Below are positions 16,241-28,679 of a DNA stretch of 64,000 bases, piece by piece. Location of the stretch: NCBI GenBank assembly GCA_905250115.1, contig CAJNOI010000042.1, positions 1 to 64,000 of the forward strand, read 5' to 3'. The stretch's first letter is position 1; each line of letters opens with the position of its first letter. The notes beneath the pieces were generated by a model. That model searched no databases. It saw only the letters and a program-made list of their open reading frames with translations, and was not told the origin of the DNA. Origin of the DNA: Adineta steineri (Eukaryota > Rotifera > Eurotatoria > Adinetida > Adinetidae). The translations under genes were made by a program, and so were the position numbers.

Positions 16241-19200
16241 ATATAATAAATCTAATAAACAAAATAATGAGTGACGCATAATGAACGGGTCAAAATGTTT
16301 CTCTCTAGGAAGTTTTTGCGCTCTGCAAAACTATCAATCTTGTTCTTTCTCTTCGTTGAGAGAAAACATCACTCACATAATTTACACTGAGGTAAAATAT
16401 TAAAGATATGAGATCTATACCTTTGATATAAGATTAACTAGTTTACAATGAATGAACAATAAAAGAGGCAAGACATTTTCACAAAGAGGAAAGAGTGAAA
16501 TCCGCTCATTTGGGTTTTAATGGATTCTTTCGGGTTTCATAGCTTTTAGATCTGAAAGCCCGCATTGAAAGGAGAAAGGTGGGTAATACTATTTTGCTGT
16601 CCACATTAGAAATGATTTATTCATATATGACTCCCAGCAGGAATTGCTACTAATTACTTTTTGCCACTGTATTTTACGAAAAAGGACTTTGACTATTTTG
16701 GCACCTAGAATCTTCCCCCAGTTATCGTCAGACTAAAATACAAGGGAGAAAGAGCTGATTGAAGTCACCTAAAACTCCAAATTAAATCATTCAAAAGATA
16801 TTGCCTACCTCAAAAATGGCTGACAACAAGCCGTACAACTGATTTTTATTTTCCATTTAGTTCTGAGGACCTCAAAAATTTTATTTTTAATTACGATGGC
16901 CCCCACCAGTCAAGTACTTGATTATATCCGCCAAAAACTAGTTTGTCTAGCCCGGCATTTCCAGGTTTCTATTATTCTTAAGTTTTTATCTCAAGAAAAA
17001 TAATCTCAGAGAAATTTGCCGCAATGAGCAATTTTGACTATTACTGTGGTTTTGTAAACATCGTTCACTGGCTAGGATAGGTTCGAGTGAGAATGCCATA
17101 TATTTACCCTTACTCATACACTAGAAACCTTTCACTTCAAGTCTCTTTTTGTGTTTTTATTATATATGAAAATATGTACTGTCTCCAAACATATTTATAA
17201 GTTTAACATTCGAGACGATAAATCTAAAAAAGATAATCTCAAAAGATTTCATCAAACTTTTCTACGAATCGTCGATTTTGGGAAAGATTATCTGGTCAAT
17301 TTCTAGAAATTTTATAGATTCTAATGAATGGCAAGAGTTTTTGTGTTTTATCTACGATTTTTGGATTTCAGAACTCCGCTCTTACTCACTCATTCCTGTC
17401 TATTATATATGTTTGGTCTTTTCTTGTCGTTTTCTATGTGCCATAGTTCCATATGTATTATATTTAATAGTATTTTTTCGATCATTCAACTTCGATCATA
17501 CGTTGGATATTTCATAAAGATTGATGATGATTTTTCATCAATAAAGGTAGAGAGTTAGACACTGAACACCAGTCGATAAGGCTGTAACAGGGCTAAAAGC
17601 GAATAAAAGGAAAAGAACAGAAAAAAGTCTGTGATTCACATCGTTTGTATGGAGATTGAAAAAAAACCGAGAAATATTAAATGCAACCATTTTTGTGCTC
17701 ATTTATTATGGTGAAAATCTTTTTTTATAATTTTTTCCTGCAATTTCAGTCGACTAGAATGTTTTTCTTCTTCTTCACGTAATCCAGCTAACCTTTTTAT
17801 TATATAGATAATTATCTGTTTGTTCTATCCTTTTTTCTATTCTAATATAACAAAATCACTATTTTCTTGCTAGCAACTTCAAAAAAGCATAGTTCTTATC
17901 AATTTTATGAGAGAGAATACATGTTTCCTAGTAGAGAATATTCTTATTTAGTCGTTTAGTTGCGATTTAAAAAATATGATTCTTGTTTGTTTAATTGAGA
18001 AATAAAAATAGATTTTTATTCTATTGTTTTTAATTTAGATATATCAATGAATGCTTACTTTTCATATTCGCTTGAGATGTATAAACAGATTCTTTTTATT
18101 GTTTAATAAGCATACGGGAAAAGGTTTCAATAAATGGGTGTAGATATCTTTTTTTGCTAAGTGAACCTATTTTAGGTAAAAGATAGATTTGATATACTCG
18201 TTTACGATATGTAGGGGATCTTCTAAATCCTCCAGATAGTTATATAAAAGGGTTTATGAAAGTGCAATGTATAATAAATCGTTTACGAATCTCTTATTCT
18301 ACACAATTTCTACAATGTATCAATAATCAAGAAATCCAGTATAATGGCTACAACTCCAGGAGAATAGCAGGCGAGTAGAAATCCTTCTGGAGTAATCAAG
18401 AGATTTTTCTCTCAGGATGTTCTATGTAGCTGTTACTAAGAGCGTCTCTGGATAACCTTTAAAAAGTTATTATTGCTACTCATCGGTAGCTTTTTATATA
18501 AGAAAAATGGTAAAATGTGGATCTTGAGGATGTGAATGTGGCTAACACATGAATAAAAGCTGTATAATTATTTTCTACCATCAATCCAGACGTAAATACG
18601 ATTGTTTCATTGAGAATTTTTATAGTTAATATATAGATTAACTAATGTGAAAGATTGAGAGACTCAAGAGGCTTTAATTGTTTTTTTAATGGAGATAAAA
18701 AAAAATATTATTAAAATATCAAGTACTAAACAAAAGACATAATCTTTTCGAGTTCTAATGATTTTAAATAGTATAAAAATATAGAAACAATGTTACAAAT
18801 GTATAAGTCAGATTTTACTCTAATAAAAGTAGCAGCTATTTATACTACTCGAAAAAATATTACATTATAAATATTCATCTCATATCTAAACAGCTTTTCT
18901 ACTTCCTACCAATACTTTAGCTGCATTCATGACAAAAGTATGTTATTACATTTTTATCATGCATCGATTACATACATCTATGCGCACAAGCAGTCAACCA
19001 TAAGATAATATACGCGAGAAATGGTATGCAAAACGAAAGAGTAGACTTCGATCCACATGTAAAAAAAAAGTAGGAAGTAAAAAGGTAAACATTAAACGTG
19101 TAGCGAGAAACAAAAAAATAACCGAGTGTACGACTATCATCGACACGATATTATTTTTCAATAGCTGTTTATTACTTAGACTAGAAGGTTTGAAGGTAGG

Positions 19201-19745
19201 AGAATATTTCTAATTCACAAAATATCCCAACAGATCTGATTGATGCATTACTTGACAAATATTCACAAGTTTTATTAATGATTTATGTAAGAATAATCAC
19301 TCCGACTAGATACCATACCTCTTTTTTTACCATTTATGTTCGATCACCAGTTACTCAAGAATTGAATCGTACTACCAAATTCCTAGGATGAATTTATCTA
19401 ATATCTATTAGAATATTGATGAGAAGACACTGATAATGTAAACACATGTTGTATCTATCCCCAAATCTTTAGAAGAATGAAAAAGTCAACACGCAACTTA
19501 CTTTACAAAAATCTTCGAGTTCATACAGAATCGAATGACGAGAAATTGATTCAACTTTTACTAATGATCTTACTCTGAACATGTGCTCACAATTAATATA
19601 TAAATAACAAAAGAAATTTGAAAAAAATAAGTAACAATATTTTTTAATTTTTAGTCGTGTTAATATAAGTTTAGTCAAACTTTAATATACCCTATTTGTG
19701 TATAACTCATTGTCAAATAAGTGATCTTTAGATAGTAAAAATACT
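16241..19745. other. Long intergenic region (3.5 kb), no confident gene
   Basis: Roughly 16540-17000 is less AT-rich and more complex than its surroundings and may be an old transposon or gene relic. Overlapping open frames at 17278-17558 (+) encode hydrophobic, motif-free peptides. A TATATAAAAG box at 18241-18250 precedes, by about 95 nt, an ATG (near 18344) whose frame closes after seven codons: a promoter-like remnant of a lost gene. A weak G-rich half-element lies at 18523-18541. A minus-strand frame at 19469-19678 is unconvincing. No tRNA or rRNA was seen. Confidence 0.45.
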
Positions 19746-20777
19746 ATGTCAGGTTCGAACGATCTTGGTCAATGGTATAAGAGTATACCTCCAATAACTC
19801 GTGTTTGGTTTACAGCTTCTATTGTTGTTCCTCTAGCTGTCGCATTACACATAGTTGACGCAGGTCAACTTTTGCTGTATATTTATCCAATTATAAAACA
19901 TTTCGAAGTATGTTTTCTTCCTATATATATATAATGTTTATTTAACGATTTATATTTCTACTAGATATGGCGATTACTCACAGCTGTACTTGTCCATGGA
20001 TTAGGTTTGAAATATCTTGTGAAGCTATATTTCCTTTACGAGTATAGTTCACGTCTGGAAACAAGTAAAGTTTCGTGAAAAAAATATTATCTGTGTGCTA
20101 CTTTATTTTGTTTTTCTTTGAACAGGTACATTTAATGATAGGCCAGCTGATTACGTATTTTGTTTAACATTTCTTTGGCTATGTAATATCATTGTTGGTT
20201 TGATTCTTCCCATGCCTGTAAATAAATCTTTCTTTATTTAATTTGAGAAAAATGTTTTTTTTTCTAAAAGGGATTGATGGTTAGTATGGTTATGTGTGTT
20301 GTTTATATTTGGTGTCAATTAAATAAAGAAGTAATAATGTCATTTTTCTTCGGTACGCAATTTAAAGCAATGTATATGCCATGGGTTATTTTGTTATTCA
20401 ATTGGATTGTTAATGGATCGTATGTTCAACTATTTTTCTATATAAAATTTTACATTATTTTATTTAGATTTCAAGAAGATTTTTGTGGTATTGTTATTGG
20501 TCATCTTTATTATTTTCTTGTTTTCAAATATCCACGAGATTTTGATGGCGTACGATTATTACAAACACCAAAGTTTCTGTATGTGTATTTTATATATAAT
20601 TAAAAGAAATATCAGAATTGTGTTTGCAGGTATCGTTATTTCCCAAATAAACGACGAAGTACAAGTGGTTTTGGTACGGCACCAATAAATCGCCAAGAAT
20701 CGGAAGACACTGAGAGTACTACCGTTCGTAATCGACAAGTATTCGGCGGTCGTGGTCACGTTCTTGGTACTCGTTAA
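19746..20777 (+). CDS. DERL1: Derlin-1, ER-associated degradation membrane protein
   Basis: Six exons: 19746-19907, 19965-20064, 20126-20217, 20271-20419, 20468-20578, 20630-20777; all introns are short and GT..AG. The product is 253 residues, matching the usual Derlin-1 length of about 250. Family landmarks appear in order: GQWYKSIPPITRVWF at the N-terminus, IWRLLTA at the start of exon 2, LYFLYEYSSRLE, FNDRPADYVF, the GLMVSM..CVVYIWCQLNKE segment, SFFFGTQFKAMYMPWVILLFNWI, GIVIGHLYYFLVFKYP, and TPKFLYRYFP. Derlins are rhomboid-fold pseudoproteases lacking catalytic Ser/His that, with p97 and the HRD1 ligase, help move misfolded proteins out of the ER. The C-terminus carries GFGTAPI, comparable to the G-rich tail of animal Derlin-1, and then VFGGRGHVLGTR. 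An intact housekeeping gene. Confidence 0.95.
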
Positions 20778-21277
20778 TAGCATTTAGTCTTTTTTTTTAA
20801 TTCTTATAGTTCATTTGAGTTGTGGCAACAAAAAAAGCAACCAGTATTTTTTTCATTTGTTTCTGTTAAATTTAATTCTTAATCTCGTTTACTTTTGACA
20901 TTTATCGTATCGATTAAAAATCATTTGAATAAAAATATCATCTGAAAATTGATATTTTTTCTTTTTTTGCTCAATAAATTCTACTGAAGGCTATTAGTAT
21001 AAGAATTTATGCATTATATGATTATCTATCATACAATCGATCAAGACTAAATGACTCTATTCAATCTATAATGTTGATGATGCAAGAGTTTATTAGAACT
21101 AAGGTGGGTGTGGGTGGATGTGAGCCTCTTCCTCACTCATACTAACACCACACTTGATATCCACACCCATCCTCAGTACCCTCGGTAAAAAGTCTCAAGA
21201 AAAATGACTTCGGGAACGTCTTAGTGTCGTTCATTGATGACAGTTTTCATCTTACATGATGAGACGTATTTTTATCA
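20778..21277. other. Intergenic between convergent genes
   Basis: Holds the Derlin-1 3' UTR (AATAAA near 20927), a telomere-like hairpin (21101-21184) and the probable 3' UTR of the minus-strand GPCR. Confidence 0.6.
21101..21184. repeat. Telomere-like hairpin element 9
   Basis: Left arm AAGGTGGGTGTGGGTGGATG; right arm CCACACCCATCCTCAGTACCCTC, with a further CACCACAC unit inside. The spacer is about 45 nt. Confidence 0.75.
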
Positions 21278-22255
21278 TCAATTACGAGTTTCTCTATGAT
21301 TTGGAATTCTTATTGCATTTTGTTCATGTGAAGGTGCCACTTGCGTTCGTCGTAGAATGTATTTATACCACCATCTCTTCAGTATTTGAAAAAACTCTTG
21401 CCGAAATGATCTGGACGACGTTATAAACAGATAAAATGGCGTCGCACTAAGCATGTTTATAAAAAAATTAGAGAGAAAATTAAGAAATGCTGCTAGTTCA
21501 AGTTGTTGAGCATTGTTATTGACTACAGATAATGTTCCTGCGCCATATATGAGATAAGCCGCATAAGGAACTGATGTAAAAATGTTTATCATGAGTTCAA
21601 CAATTAACATACGCATCAGATCACGATCTTTCTGTCTAAGAAGTGTCTGAGCACCATGAAGCTTATGAAGGCTACGAATAGTGAGAAAACTGAAAATACT
21701 CATTAACATTTGCGGCAGAATAGCGACGAGTATGATGAGATAGATAGAATAGAATAACTTGTAAGATCCAAACAACCCACAAACACCAGCACGTAGATCT
21801 AAAAAGATTGGGAGATGTAAGCCTACCACTATCCATGTTGTTACCACGATTAATATAAATTTTGATGCCATATGAACCGAACTCAAAGATCGTATACGAG
21901 GATTTGTTCGTGTGACATAGAATCGATCAGCACAAGCACATACAATAAGATAACGAACACATTGTCCAAGAACGTGACTGCCATATAATCTCATCTTGCA
22001 ATAGGCCAATGATTGTGTCTGGAGATCATCTGTATGATCAAGTAAGTAGAGAAATGGAAAAATTGACCAAATAAGATAAAGAATGGCGAAGATTGACATT
22101 GATAAAAGGTACATTGAACAGGGTGTATGACGATGCGCAGGTTGTGTAAACACAATGCAATTACACATATTGCCTAGAAGACCCATTCCGAAATAAGTGG
22201 TCATGAAATATCGAATCAATATTTCTTGCACATACGATAAAATTGTCTCAGACAT
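21278..22255 (-). CDS. Rhodopsin-like GPCR (orphan, bdelloid-type)
   Basis: Single exon, 325 residues, seven hydrophobic segments: about 18-38 (YFGMGLLGNMCNCIVF, TM1 with the GN..N-like motif), 47-70, 88-110, 130-150, 165-190, 213-235 and 252-277. TM3 ends ACADRFYVT, a variant of the E/DRY G-protein contact motif with F before Y. TM7 has SATPFYLF where NPxxY is usual. A Cys at the extracellular end of TM3 (YCKMRL) can pair with a Cys in loop 2. The C-tail is basic. It acts at the plasma membrane, presumably for a small peptide or other ligand; the ligand cannot be predicted. A TATA-like box (TATAAATA, minus strand, 22445-22452) lies upstream. Confidence 0.85.
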   Translation of the reverse strand: MSETILSYVQEILIRYFMTTYFGMGLLGNMCNCIVFTQPAHRHTPCSMYLLSMSIFAILYLIWSIFPFLYLLDHTDDLQTQSLAYCKMRLYGSHVLGQCVRYLIVCACADRFYVTRTNPRIRSLSSVHMASKFILIVVTTWIVVGLHLPIFLDLRAGVCGLFGSYKLFYSIYLIILVAILPQMLMSIFSFLTIRSLHKLHGAQTLLRQKDRDLMRMLIVELMINIFTSVPYAAYLIYGAGTLSVVNNNAQQLELAAFLNFLSNFFINMLSATPFYLFITSSRSFRQEFFQILKRWWYKYILRRTQVAPSHEQNAIRIPNHRETRN

Positions 22256-23210
22256 CGTTATCGAAAAATGTTGTGCTCTGTAATGAGAGAAGCGACTAAT
22301 GTCAGTTTCTTATTTGCACTATCTTTCGATGTGTGTTTAAATGAAAGTAGAGAATGGAGAAATGCTTGTGCGTTATCATTCATAGTTGAGTGCTCATTAT
22401 TTCTTTTTTTTTCTTTTTATCGCGTCGACGTCAAAAGAGCTGCTTATTTATAGAAAACTAGTCGGATAATAATTGATAATTACATATGACACATTCTAAT
22501 CCTCGCGCATGTGCAACCGAGCAAAAATTGTGCTATTCTAAGCAAACACATAAACAGTGACAAAATTAGCTAGATATACATCGCTTGTCAGCCTACTGTT
22601 GTCACACTCATTTATGTTTCTTCATCATTGTACAATTACATGTGCAGAAGTGACAAACACGAGATAGCAACTAGAAAGAAGCACACGTAATGTAATTAGA
22701 CACACGATAAACGAAACAACTGAAGTTGAACACAATATAAAAAATCTGTTACAAACGATAGAATTGTGACCACACTGTTATCCACTTTGAATTTCAAATA
22801 ATATCAATATTTTTGTTACTTAGTTTGACAGTTCGATCGATACACAATATTCCATGGCTAAATAACAATTCCATCTTGAAACAAATGTAACTTTTAACAG
22901 CATGATTTTTTGATAACTGAATCTCACATATAAATAATTTTATACAGAAATTGAGGGTGTGGGTATGCGTGTCATATCAATCAAATACACTTTAAAATAA
23001 TGAATTAAAATTAATTTTCTTTTCGTATTTTCTTTTATATTGCAATGCATTATCTGAAATAATGTTTTATATGATTGATAATCCACTGAAGATTCAGTGT
23101 ATAAAGTTTTCAAAGAGATATCATTTCGATGACAGAAAAAACCTACTCTTACACTAAAGACTAGAAAATATTGGTTATAAATCATTGTATTAAAAGAGAC
23201 GATAAGCACT
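22256..23210. other. Intergenic, no gene recognised
   Basis: Upstream region of the GPCR. A G-rich half-element (TTGAGGGTGTGGGTATGCGTG) lies at 22951-22972 without a clear C-rich partner. The last part should be the 3' UTR of the minus-strand F-box gene. Confidence 0.5.
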
Positions 23211-24140
23211 TTAAACCATATTAAAGTATTTCTGAATGATACTGTATTCGTGTAAATCCCGTCCCTCATCTGTTCTTTCTTCAACGAACTGTTGTCCTTG
23301 GACTATAACAGATGGTACTAGTTGGAGCAAACTAGTAGTGATATTTTTTTTGTCTAAAATCATTTGAATATGGACACGTTTCATTTCAGAACTGGAAAAG
23401 CTATTTGCCTCGAAGAATTCTCTAGTGTGTTGACTGATCAATGATAAGCATGCCGTTTTGGTTAATTGAGGAAACGAAAGATCTTTCCAACTACTTTTAT
23501 TATGATGATAAAGATAGACATTTAGAAAGCGTAGTGAAGGCATGAACTTGATGAGATGACATAAATTAGTGGATTGAATCGCAGCATCGACATGAAAACG
23601 CCGCAGAGAACCACTAATCGGCAAATTTGGACACAGGTCGGGTAGGAAAGGCCAATCTCGTAACAGCTGGAGTTCACATATTCGTAATTGTGGCAATTTT
23701 AGTATTTCAGTGTAAAGGGATTCTAAGGTAGAATCAGCACTGGAGATAGCACACGAGAGTTTTCAATGTCGTAGATAGAAAAGTCGAGGTAACATAGAAA
23801 GTAGTAGATGAAAATTTTTTTGTCGACGTATACAAAGCGAGAGTGAGCGAAGACTTGAGAATGTCCAAGCAGTATCGAGAAAAATAAGGAGATCAGAAGA
23901 TCCATGGATATTGGCATGCAATGTTTCAAATGCTTCGTGATGAAAGACATTCTGGGCTACGCTTAATTCTTCGCATCTACCTCGTTTTATATTCAAATAA
24001 ATACGAAGCTGAGGCAAACGACGTAGATCATTGAAAAACGAATTAAGATTCGAAAATGCTCTTTGCAAATCGTACCCTTCGACAAATGAGAAAATTGTAA
24101 GCCACAATTCCACAGACAAATTTTCGATAGACAACGCCAT
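23211..24140 (-). pseudogene. F-box/LRR-like gene with one in-frame TGA
   Basis: From the ATG at 24140 the frame encodes an F-box (IENLSVELWLTIFSFVEG, then LQRAFSNLNSFFNDL) and an LRR-like C-terminal region (LPQLRIYLNI, FSSLRSLSLCI, LPQLRICELQLL, MPSLRFLNVYLYH) ending EYSIIQKYFNMV at 23211. The total span is 310 codons. A single TGA at 23763-23765, after LPRLFYLRH, splits it; reading continues in exactly the same frame afterwards with no other defect. Such proteins normally present substrates to SCF ubiquitin ligases. The gene is therefore recently inactivated, polymorphic, a sequencing error, or read through; a 125-residue truncated F-box product would lack most of the substrate-binding part. 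Confidence 0.75.
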
Positions 24141-24827
24141 TTTTTAATATTTTAACTAACGTCACCACCCTTTTCAGTGATAAAGATGAAACATGTTGTG
24201 TAATTACAGGTGAAGAAAAAAACACGTTTTCTTCTTTTCCTTCTCCACCAATATCACCAGATTCATAAAAAAGACCATAGCAATCGTTGTCTTATAAAAT
24301 TTGTCAGGGCTTTTGTTTTGCAGGTGTTGAAAGACGAGCAAAAAAAAGACCACGATAGTTTTACCATTTATTCAAGATCATTTGATTTATTTTTAATCTT
24401 AAATATGAAAATTTAGTTTCTGATTTTAAGTAATAGTGCGAAAATGATATTTATAGTGATCTTTTTATACAATGGATAATCAACTATATAGATTAATATG
24501 AGATTATTCACCGTAAAATTTTCAAAGTAGTATAGAAAAATTATTATTTCTATTGATAAACAAAAATTTCAAACAAGATGATAAATACTTAACAAAGAAA
24601 TAACATTTATACTAAGTAGATTGAAGCATCTGTGAAGTACTTCTTTTCTGAACTGTCACTTTTCCCCCCTTGTCTCACACCTAACTTTCGAAAAGAGTAA
24701 TACAAAATAGATTTATTTACAAAAGAGTTTTTGTTACATTGAACCAGTACGAAACAACAATGCTTGAAAAGATAAATTTTGATGAACTGGTCAATGAAAA
24801 CGGTATTTTACTAGTGCAGATATAATA
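24141..24827. other. Intergenic, no gene recognised
   Basis: Between two minus-strand genes. AT-rich with no coherent frame; a plus-strand frame at 24210-24416 lacks features. It contains the promoter of the F-box gene and the 3' UTR of the acyltransferase. Confidence 0.5.
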
Positions 24828-26278
24828 TTAAGCTTCCATCATTTTCTGTAAATTGTGTATCGTGCTATTACATAAAGTTTCCAATGTGCTTATAGGAATG
24901 ACAGGAGAAGATCCACGATATACAATCGTTAATACTCCATTAACAGTATATATCAGCACAAACGGTATTGGTGATCGAATCATATTACTAAACGGAGTCA
25001 TCGCTTCTAATTTCCATTTTCCGTATTGCTCGCGAAAAGGTAAAACACCCCAATTCGAAATTTCACAGGTTGGAAGATTTTCAAGATTGATTGGACCTAT
25101 ATTTTTTTGATAGAACATTCCCATAAATCTCCCGAGAACAAAAGTTTGACCAGCATCGATTGATGTCTTCACATGATAACCTATAGTCGTAGCAAGTTTC
25201 CACATATCCTTCAATGTTGTAGGTACATCTCTTATTGAAAGTTTGAATGTAATGATTTCTGATACTTGATAGCTAAGATCATGAGTGGGAATTGGTGGTA
25301 TACATCGTCGACGAATATCAGCTGCAAATGCTAAAGTTAGTTGTGTTGTTTGTTCACTAGTAATGCTTATCGATGTAGTAATGGCAGAGAGAATCGCACT
25401 ACTAATGGCAGAGGTCATCGTTACACTTTCCGATCGACATTTTTCTAACAGTTTTTGTGTCTCTTCCTTGCTCAATGAATTAGAAGAAAATTCTGTGTAA
25501 CTATATTTCGCCATATCATCCAATGAGAAATTGACATTGACTAAAGGGACTCTTGCTATAGTTTGTGCATTGATCGCACGTCGATTCATAAGTGTGAAGA
25601 AGAATTTGCCAAGTATGACTAGATTCGTCCATAGTGAAAGGCTTCTTTGTATAGCAAGTTCTATGGATATTGGCCAGTGCAATGAATTGTCAAAGATATT
25701 TGCGTTCTCAGAACTTAAAGCAATGAGAAGTTCATGTGCTAAAGTACTTAAAGATAAACCATCACTAATGCTGTGTTCACATATCAATACAATTTCTCTT
25801 GAACTATTTTTCATTTCATCATCGTCTGGATCCTAAATATACAAAGTAAATTTTGAAATTAAACTTTATAGTGTACCTGTAAAAGCCAAAATTCAGCAAG
25901 TCCTTCTCCAATGATTGGTATCTGTTTTTCATGCTTATGCCATTGTTCTCGCCAGAAATCGAGGTGTCTATCATGTCTTCTTGGTATCTCTCGGATCTTG
26001 AGACGAAGTGTCTCATCTTCTTCCATCAGATACGTATCAGGTTTGGTAGGATTGATTTTTAAACGACTTCGTAGAAATGGATGACGATGTTGAAGATGAC
26101 CAATAACGGAAGTAAGTGTTTCCAGAGAAATGTATGGACCTTGTAAATGTAGAACTTGACCAAGTCTCATATATCCTTGATGTTGTAATGAAGTTCTTAT
26201 CAGAGCATTTTCTGCTGGACTAAGAAGCCGTTGTCTTACATCATTAACAGGCAAATCTTGATGAAAATCAGATGACAT
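24828..26278 (-). CDS. Condensation-domain/alcohol-acetyltransferase-like acyltransferase
   Basis: Two exons on the minus strand, 25877-26278 and 24828-25832, with a 44-nt intron (GTACAC..TTTAG), phase 0; 468 residues. The N-terminal half begins LLSPAENALIRTSL and PLRS-like HPFLRSRLKI, as in CoA-dependent acyltransferases. The active-site motif HxxxDG is present: EHSISDGLS (His154, Asp158, Gly159). Downstream come FAADIRRRC (the family's 'N/D-x-R-R' strand) and CEISNWGVLPF, equivalent to the DFGWG loop. This is the chloramphenicol-acetyltransferase/NRPS condensation/PapA fold, which transfers acyl groups to alcohol or amine acceptors. There are no carrier-protein or adenylation domains nearby, so it is a stand-alone enzyme. 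No signal peptide. Standalone members are common in bacteria and fungi, so horizontal origin is plausible but unproven; it has acquired an intron. Confidence 0.8.
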
Positions 26279-26991
26279 TTATATTTAATCGATCGACATC
26301 AAAAGAAACATCTACTCATGAGATAAAACTATTTATTTGCTTTTTCTTTGTCAAAGAAAACTATTCATGGACGGTGGAGAGATCGAACCAATCGACAGAT
26401 CGAAAAGAAAGAGGTCAGTACTACTCACATTGTATATTATATTGTTGACTTTATATATTTGAAAAGAACGCGATGAATCTGTATATAGAAAACTAGTTGC
26501 AAAAAACAAAAGAAAAGAAAATATTTCAGATTTATCAAAAATATACATGATGAAGCTTTGTATATTTTCTCGATTAAAATCTTGAGGGTGTGCGTGTGAG
26601 TAGCTCTTATTTACTCCTATTTACACACCAGAAATTTTGTTTAATTTTGTTTAGTTGACAATATGACTTATGCACTTTTTTCATCTTTATTATCCACTAC
26701 TTAAATAAAATTGACACAAAAATTCTGATTTGTCTAGAATGTTGTGATCTTACAACTATTAAGAGAATAAAAAATAGGTACTTTAATTAAATAACACTAT
26801 GCTTTCTTTAAAGATTAAATTCTAAGATTTTTTCGGCATGAAATATTTGACAGAATACTTATCTTCAAGAAGAAAAAACAATAATTTCTTTTGAATCACT
26901 TGAATAAATTAGAAAAAAAAAGAAAAGATTAGTATATCAAGAACTTCTAACTTAACTTCTGTTAACATAAACAACATTCATATAATTCAAG
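26279..26991. other. Intergenic between divergent genes
   Basis: Holds the promoter regions of the acyltransferase (minus) and the GPCR (plus), plus a telomere-like hairpin at 26581-26630. No gene was seen. Confidence 0.55.
26581..26630. repeat. Telomere-like hairpin element 10
   Basis: Left arm CTTGAGGGTGTGCGTGTGAG, weaker right arm TTTACTCCTATTTACACACC. It sits between divergently transcribed genes. Confidence 0.6.
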
Positions 26992-28034
26992 ATGAACGCA
27001 GAATATATTACTTCACTTTATAATACGAGATCACAATTTGGGCGTTATGTTGCTATTCCAATCTTTTTCATTAGTTTGATTAGTGAATTTCTTAGTATTA
27101 TCGTTTTTCTCAGCTTAAAAACCTTTCGAGAAAACTCCTGTGCATTTTATCTTCTATGTATGTCATTGTTTAATTTTATTCGGTTAATATTCAGTTTATC
27201 AGCGGTTACTACATCAATGGCATTTACAATCGATTGGTCATCTGTTATTATTTATTATTGTCAAATTCGAAGTTTTTTTAGTTCAACAGGTACTTTCGGT
27301 GCAATAATAATATTATGTTTAGCTATCATTGATCAATATTTTGCAACTTGTACTCGTATACGACGGCAACGGTGGTCAAATATAAAAGTAGCGCATTGTT
27401 TAACTCTGATTGTTTCTATTATTTTGACAGCACAGGGAGTATTATATAGTATATATTTTCGACAAATATCTCCAGTAAATACAGCTATTTGTATTTCAGT
27501 TAATCATAATTTTCTTCTCTATCATACTTACGGATATTTCCTTGTCTTGGGTAATCTTTTCCCATTAATTGCAGTTATTTTTGGAATAATGGCTTATCGA
27601 AATGCTCGAACATTAACAACTCGAGTCAATCCACTTGTTCGACGTGAATTAGATAAACAATTAACAATTATGGTTCTTGTCGAAATTTGTGTTTATGTTT
27701 GTACCCAAATACCATATTCAATTACGAATGGATTTATATCATTAAGTACAGATCATGATCCTGTTTTTGTTGCACAATTCAATTTAATTAATGCTATTAC
27801 ACTTACTATTAATATTTTATCAAATGGAGTAAGAAAAATTTGAATCTTAATTTACATAGAAAATAATATTATTTTATTTTATTGTAGAATTCATTCTATA
27901 CTTATTTTTGTGTATCGAAACGATTTCGTCGACAAGCTAAATATGTCCTATATGATTTTTATATAAATCATAATCGACAAAATCAAGTTCATCCAAATCA
28001 ACCAGAAGGTCTTGCTATAAATGATATTGAATAA
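26992..28034 (+). CDS. Rhodopsin-like GPCR (orphan), two exons
   Basis: Exons 26992-27828 and 27888-28034 (GTAAGA..TTGTAG, phase 0), 327 residues. Seven hydrophobic segments begin with TM1 (AIPIFFISLISEFLSIIVFL); TM3 ends LCLAIIDQYFATC, a DRY variant (DQY); TM6 contains QIPYSI. The intron falls inside TM7 and the join restores ILSNGNSFYTYFC, an NPxxY-like end (NSFYTY). Exon 2 then encodes a basic helix (SKRFRRQAKYVLYDF) and tail ending INDIE. This layout, including the TM7 intron, is typical of bdelloid orphan peptide-type receptors. It is paralogous in type to the gene at 21278 but not closely similar. Ligand unknown. Confidence 0.87.
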
Positions 28035-28603
28035 TAAATTGCATTTTCAATATTTGTTGTTTTGTGATTCTTTTAACTTGATTTATTCAAGGAAAATTTT
28101 ATTCCAATTATTTTATTCATTTTGATTTTGTTAAATTAAAATCAACAAATATTTATTTACTTTTTTTGTCCAAAAATAAAAACAAATTTATTTATTTTAT
28201 TGAAAGAAATTTTATTAATAGTTTGACTGAGCGTCTATCAATACGGCCTAAAAGCGCAGCTTATCAAGGACAGGTGAAAGAGCATCATAGTTGGAAAAAA
28301 AACGATGTATTATCTTGCTTCAAAAACGAAATTCTTTCTTACCTTTCAGTAGCAAGCAAAATATGTGACTGAAGTTATTCGTTGTACTTTACTCGTTCTT
28401 CAGAAAGATAAGCGACAGGCGTATGACTTCTCACTCGGCCCCTCATCAGAAGCTTTTATTTGCACATTACTTTACTGTTTCGGACTGGTAAGAAAAAAAA
28501 CAACAATTTAGGCTGGCGCAACGAGCCATAGCTATTATAATTCTCCTAAAGAAGCTGCATTACTTTGCTCCCTAAGATATTAAAGTCAATGTAAGAAAAT
28601 CTA

Positions 28604-28679
28604 TTGAGTGGGTGAGGGTTGATGTGAGTGTGGGTGCGAAGACTCCACTCTATTAAGCCACACCCATACCCACCCTCAG
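28604..28679. repeat. Telomere-like hairpin element 11
   Basis: Left arm TTGAGTGGGTGAGGGTTGAT with GTGAGTGTGGGTG; right arm CCACACCCATACCCACCCTCA. A clean example with a spacer of about 20 nt. Confidence 0.8.

Noticed and set aside
17278-17558. Two overlapping plus-strand frames of 76-79 codons
   Set aside because: Both frames are equally hydrophobic and neither resembles a known protein, as expected by chance in AT-rich DNA.
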